NCBI GenBank assembly: GCA_011109175.1
Contig: RDEW01000048.1
Location: 352,137-416,136, forward strand
Direction: 5' to 3'
Length of the DNA stretch: 64,000 nucleotides
DNA from: Dicyema japonicum
Taxonomy: Eukaryota > Dicyemida > Rhombozoa > Dicyemidae
Under the pieces are notes generated by a model, which saw only the letters and a list, made by a program, of their open reading frames with translations, was not told where the DNA came from and searched no databases. Below, piece after piece: positions 62,408 to 64,000 of this stretch. The translations under genes and the position numbers were made by a program. The first letter of the stretch is position 1; each line of letters opens with the position of its first letter.

Positions 62408-64000
62408 AAAAAAAGGAATGAATGGGAAAACAGAATCAGAGGTCTTTGCAAGCATAAATCTACCCAATACATGTGGAAGGCCACTAAAAAGCTCGGACCA
62501 TATACGAAACCTAACAACACAGGCCAACCGAATGTTTAAGAACTAAACAACCTTATGAAGTTTTATGTCGGAATCAGCCACAAGAAATTCCTAAAAACCA
62601 GCCCTTCCTTTACGACCACGAAGCCAAAAATGTATTCTTCATTATATTGCTTATCACATTCTGATATTTGGACTGAAATCAAAAATTCAAAATCTTTCCT
62701 CTCTTGCGGTCCTGATTTGAATCCGGCTATTCTGCTCAAACGTCTTGGCCTAATTGGAATAGAAGCGCTCCGGAACATCTTTAACTTTTCAATAAACCAT
62801 AACCAAATTCCAGACATTTGGAAACAGTCCAACATACGCCCAATTCTCAAGCCGGGAAGGCCGAAGAGCGACTCCTCTTCGTACAGACCCATTGCACTAT
62901 TATGCTTATCCTCGAAACTCTTAGAAAAACTCGTTCTACGCATCATTTACCTTGCCCTTCCCCTTGCACATCTCCAACATGGTTTCAGGAGAGACCGGTC
63001 TACATCAACACACCTCATCTCATTAAAAAAAGGTTCATTATTGAAAGCTTTTCTGTAAAACCACATCTAAAATCTGTTTTATGCTCTCTCGACCTACAAA
63101 AAGCCTTCGATTCTGTATCCAGAAAAATCCTTACTCAAAAAATATTTAGACTGTCCATCAACTCGAACATAAAATTATGGCTTTCAAATTTCCTCAGTGG
63201 AAGGAGAGGGCGTGTATGCTTGGATGGAATTCGATCAGTCTCAAGATTACTTCCTCAAGATTATTTCCAAATGAAGTTCCCCAAGGCTCTCCCTGTTTCC
63301 TGATTTATTCAACTTATACCTTTCCGATATTCCCAACTCAGTCATGGAAGACTCGATAATTCTCGCCTATGCTGATGACCTACTCATTATTTCATGTTTA
63401 CCTCTGACAAAAGGATTTCACGAATGCTTCAAAAAAGTACAAGAACTCATGTTACAAATTAAAACTTGGCTACACCAAAACCGGATGAACATATCTCTGG
63501 AAAATCTTCCACCACTCTATTTACCTCGGACAAAAGGCTCGGAAGATGTACCGTGGATCTATTCCTGGACAACGAAAAATCCCTTTTACGAAGAACCCTA
63601 AATTCTGTAGGTCACTTTTGATACCCACATGTGTTTTTTTGCCTATATTGAGAAGATTGGAACTTGTCAGAGGAAAATTGGTTTAATCAAAACCATATTT
63701 GGTGGAATAAAAAAGCCATTCCTTGCTCTCGGTATTCTCTAAAAGCAATTCATCGAGTCGACTATCAGTTATGCCTGTGCAGCATGGGGAATTAATCTCT
63801 CGTGGACCAACCGTCTTAAAGTTGATAACACCATATGTTGAGATGCGACTAGCATAATGCACATCGCAAAGCTGAACAATATTCTACCCAGTCCTTTGAC
63901 CACCTTATCAAGCAATACGGCAAGAGTTTCTTAACCTTAACCCTCTCTCAGAACTGTCGTCGACAGACTGTCCTGTGTCAAGCAGTTTCCAGAAGCACAT
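62408..64000 (+). mobile_element. Second LINE in tandem, cut by window end
   Basis: Starts within a few bases of the previous tail, in the same orientation. Linker NEWENRIRGLCKHKSTQYMW (62420-62480), then RT frames: CGPDLNPAILLKRLGL, SYRPIALLCLSSKLLEKL, SLDLQKAFDSVSRKIL, a decayed QGSP motif near 63275, ILAYADDLLIIS, and the C-terminal IGLIKTIFGGIK, ISYACAAWGINLSWTN. Several frame breaks. The end lies beyond 64000. Same family as 56960-57545. Confidence 0.88.

Overview
The window looks like nuclear DNA from a very small-genomed metazoan, most probably a dicyemid mesozoan or a close relative. Genes typical of animals (NNT, RNASEH1, RPF1, HTATSF1, CFAP57, an ARF GTPase, alanyl-tRNA synthetase, a USP8-like protease) are cut by about 84 spliceosomal introns. 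Nearly all of these are 20-28 nt long, with GT donors and mostly TAG/AAG/CAG acceptors. Extremely short introns are, as I recall, a published hallmark of dicyemids. CFAP57 implies motile cilia, which dicyemids have. The DNA is A+T-rich and uses the standard code. The species assignment is inference.

Layout. 0.8-8.3 kb: NNT (+), RNASEH1 (-), LINE debris, RPF1 (+). 8.4-13.6 kb: degenerate LINEs and a transposase-like remnant. 13.7-25.1 kb: a gene-rich block on the + strand: HTATSF1, an unrecognised gene with tandem repeats, a tiny two-exon gene, CFAP57 with 18 introns, and an ARF. 26-30.6 kb: a restriction-endonuclease-type LINE (-), apparently interrupted by a Ginger-like integrase locus (+) that has micro-introns of its own. 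30.9-32.2 kb: a previously hidden Ig-superfamily membrane receptor. 32.5-33.4 kb: a hAT element. 34.7-38.2 kb: AARS1. 39-46 kb: a graveyard of LINE and SINE pieces. 48-50 kb: a pogo/Tigger transposon. 50.6-53.1 kb: the USP8-like protease (-). 54-59 kb: more LINE pieces. 59.8-60.7 kb: a hidden C-type-lectin/mucin membrane protein (-). 60.8-64 kb: two head-to-tail LINEs, the second cut by the window edge.

Splice sites were worked out by hand by asking which removal restores the conserved protein. For NNT, CFAP57, ARF, the repeat protein and the lectin-mucin gene, the spliced length is an exact multiple of three. RPF1, HTATSF1, the Ig receptor, AARS1 and USP8 need one or more single-base corrections.

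The most interesting signals are: (1) four micro-introns that appear to end in AA, CG or TG instead of AG; (2) the palindrome CACGTG, found about 38 times by eye and concentrated inside host genes in all codon phases and even inside 23-nt introns; (3) two lineage-specific single-pass surface proteins with Ig or lectin ectodomains, invisible to simple ORF calling; (4) a hairpin at the 3' ends of several LINE families whose stem changes sequence while keeping base pairing; (5) an integrase gene that carries host-type micro-introns but has lost its catalytic core.
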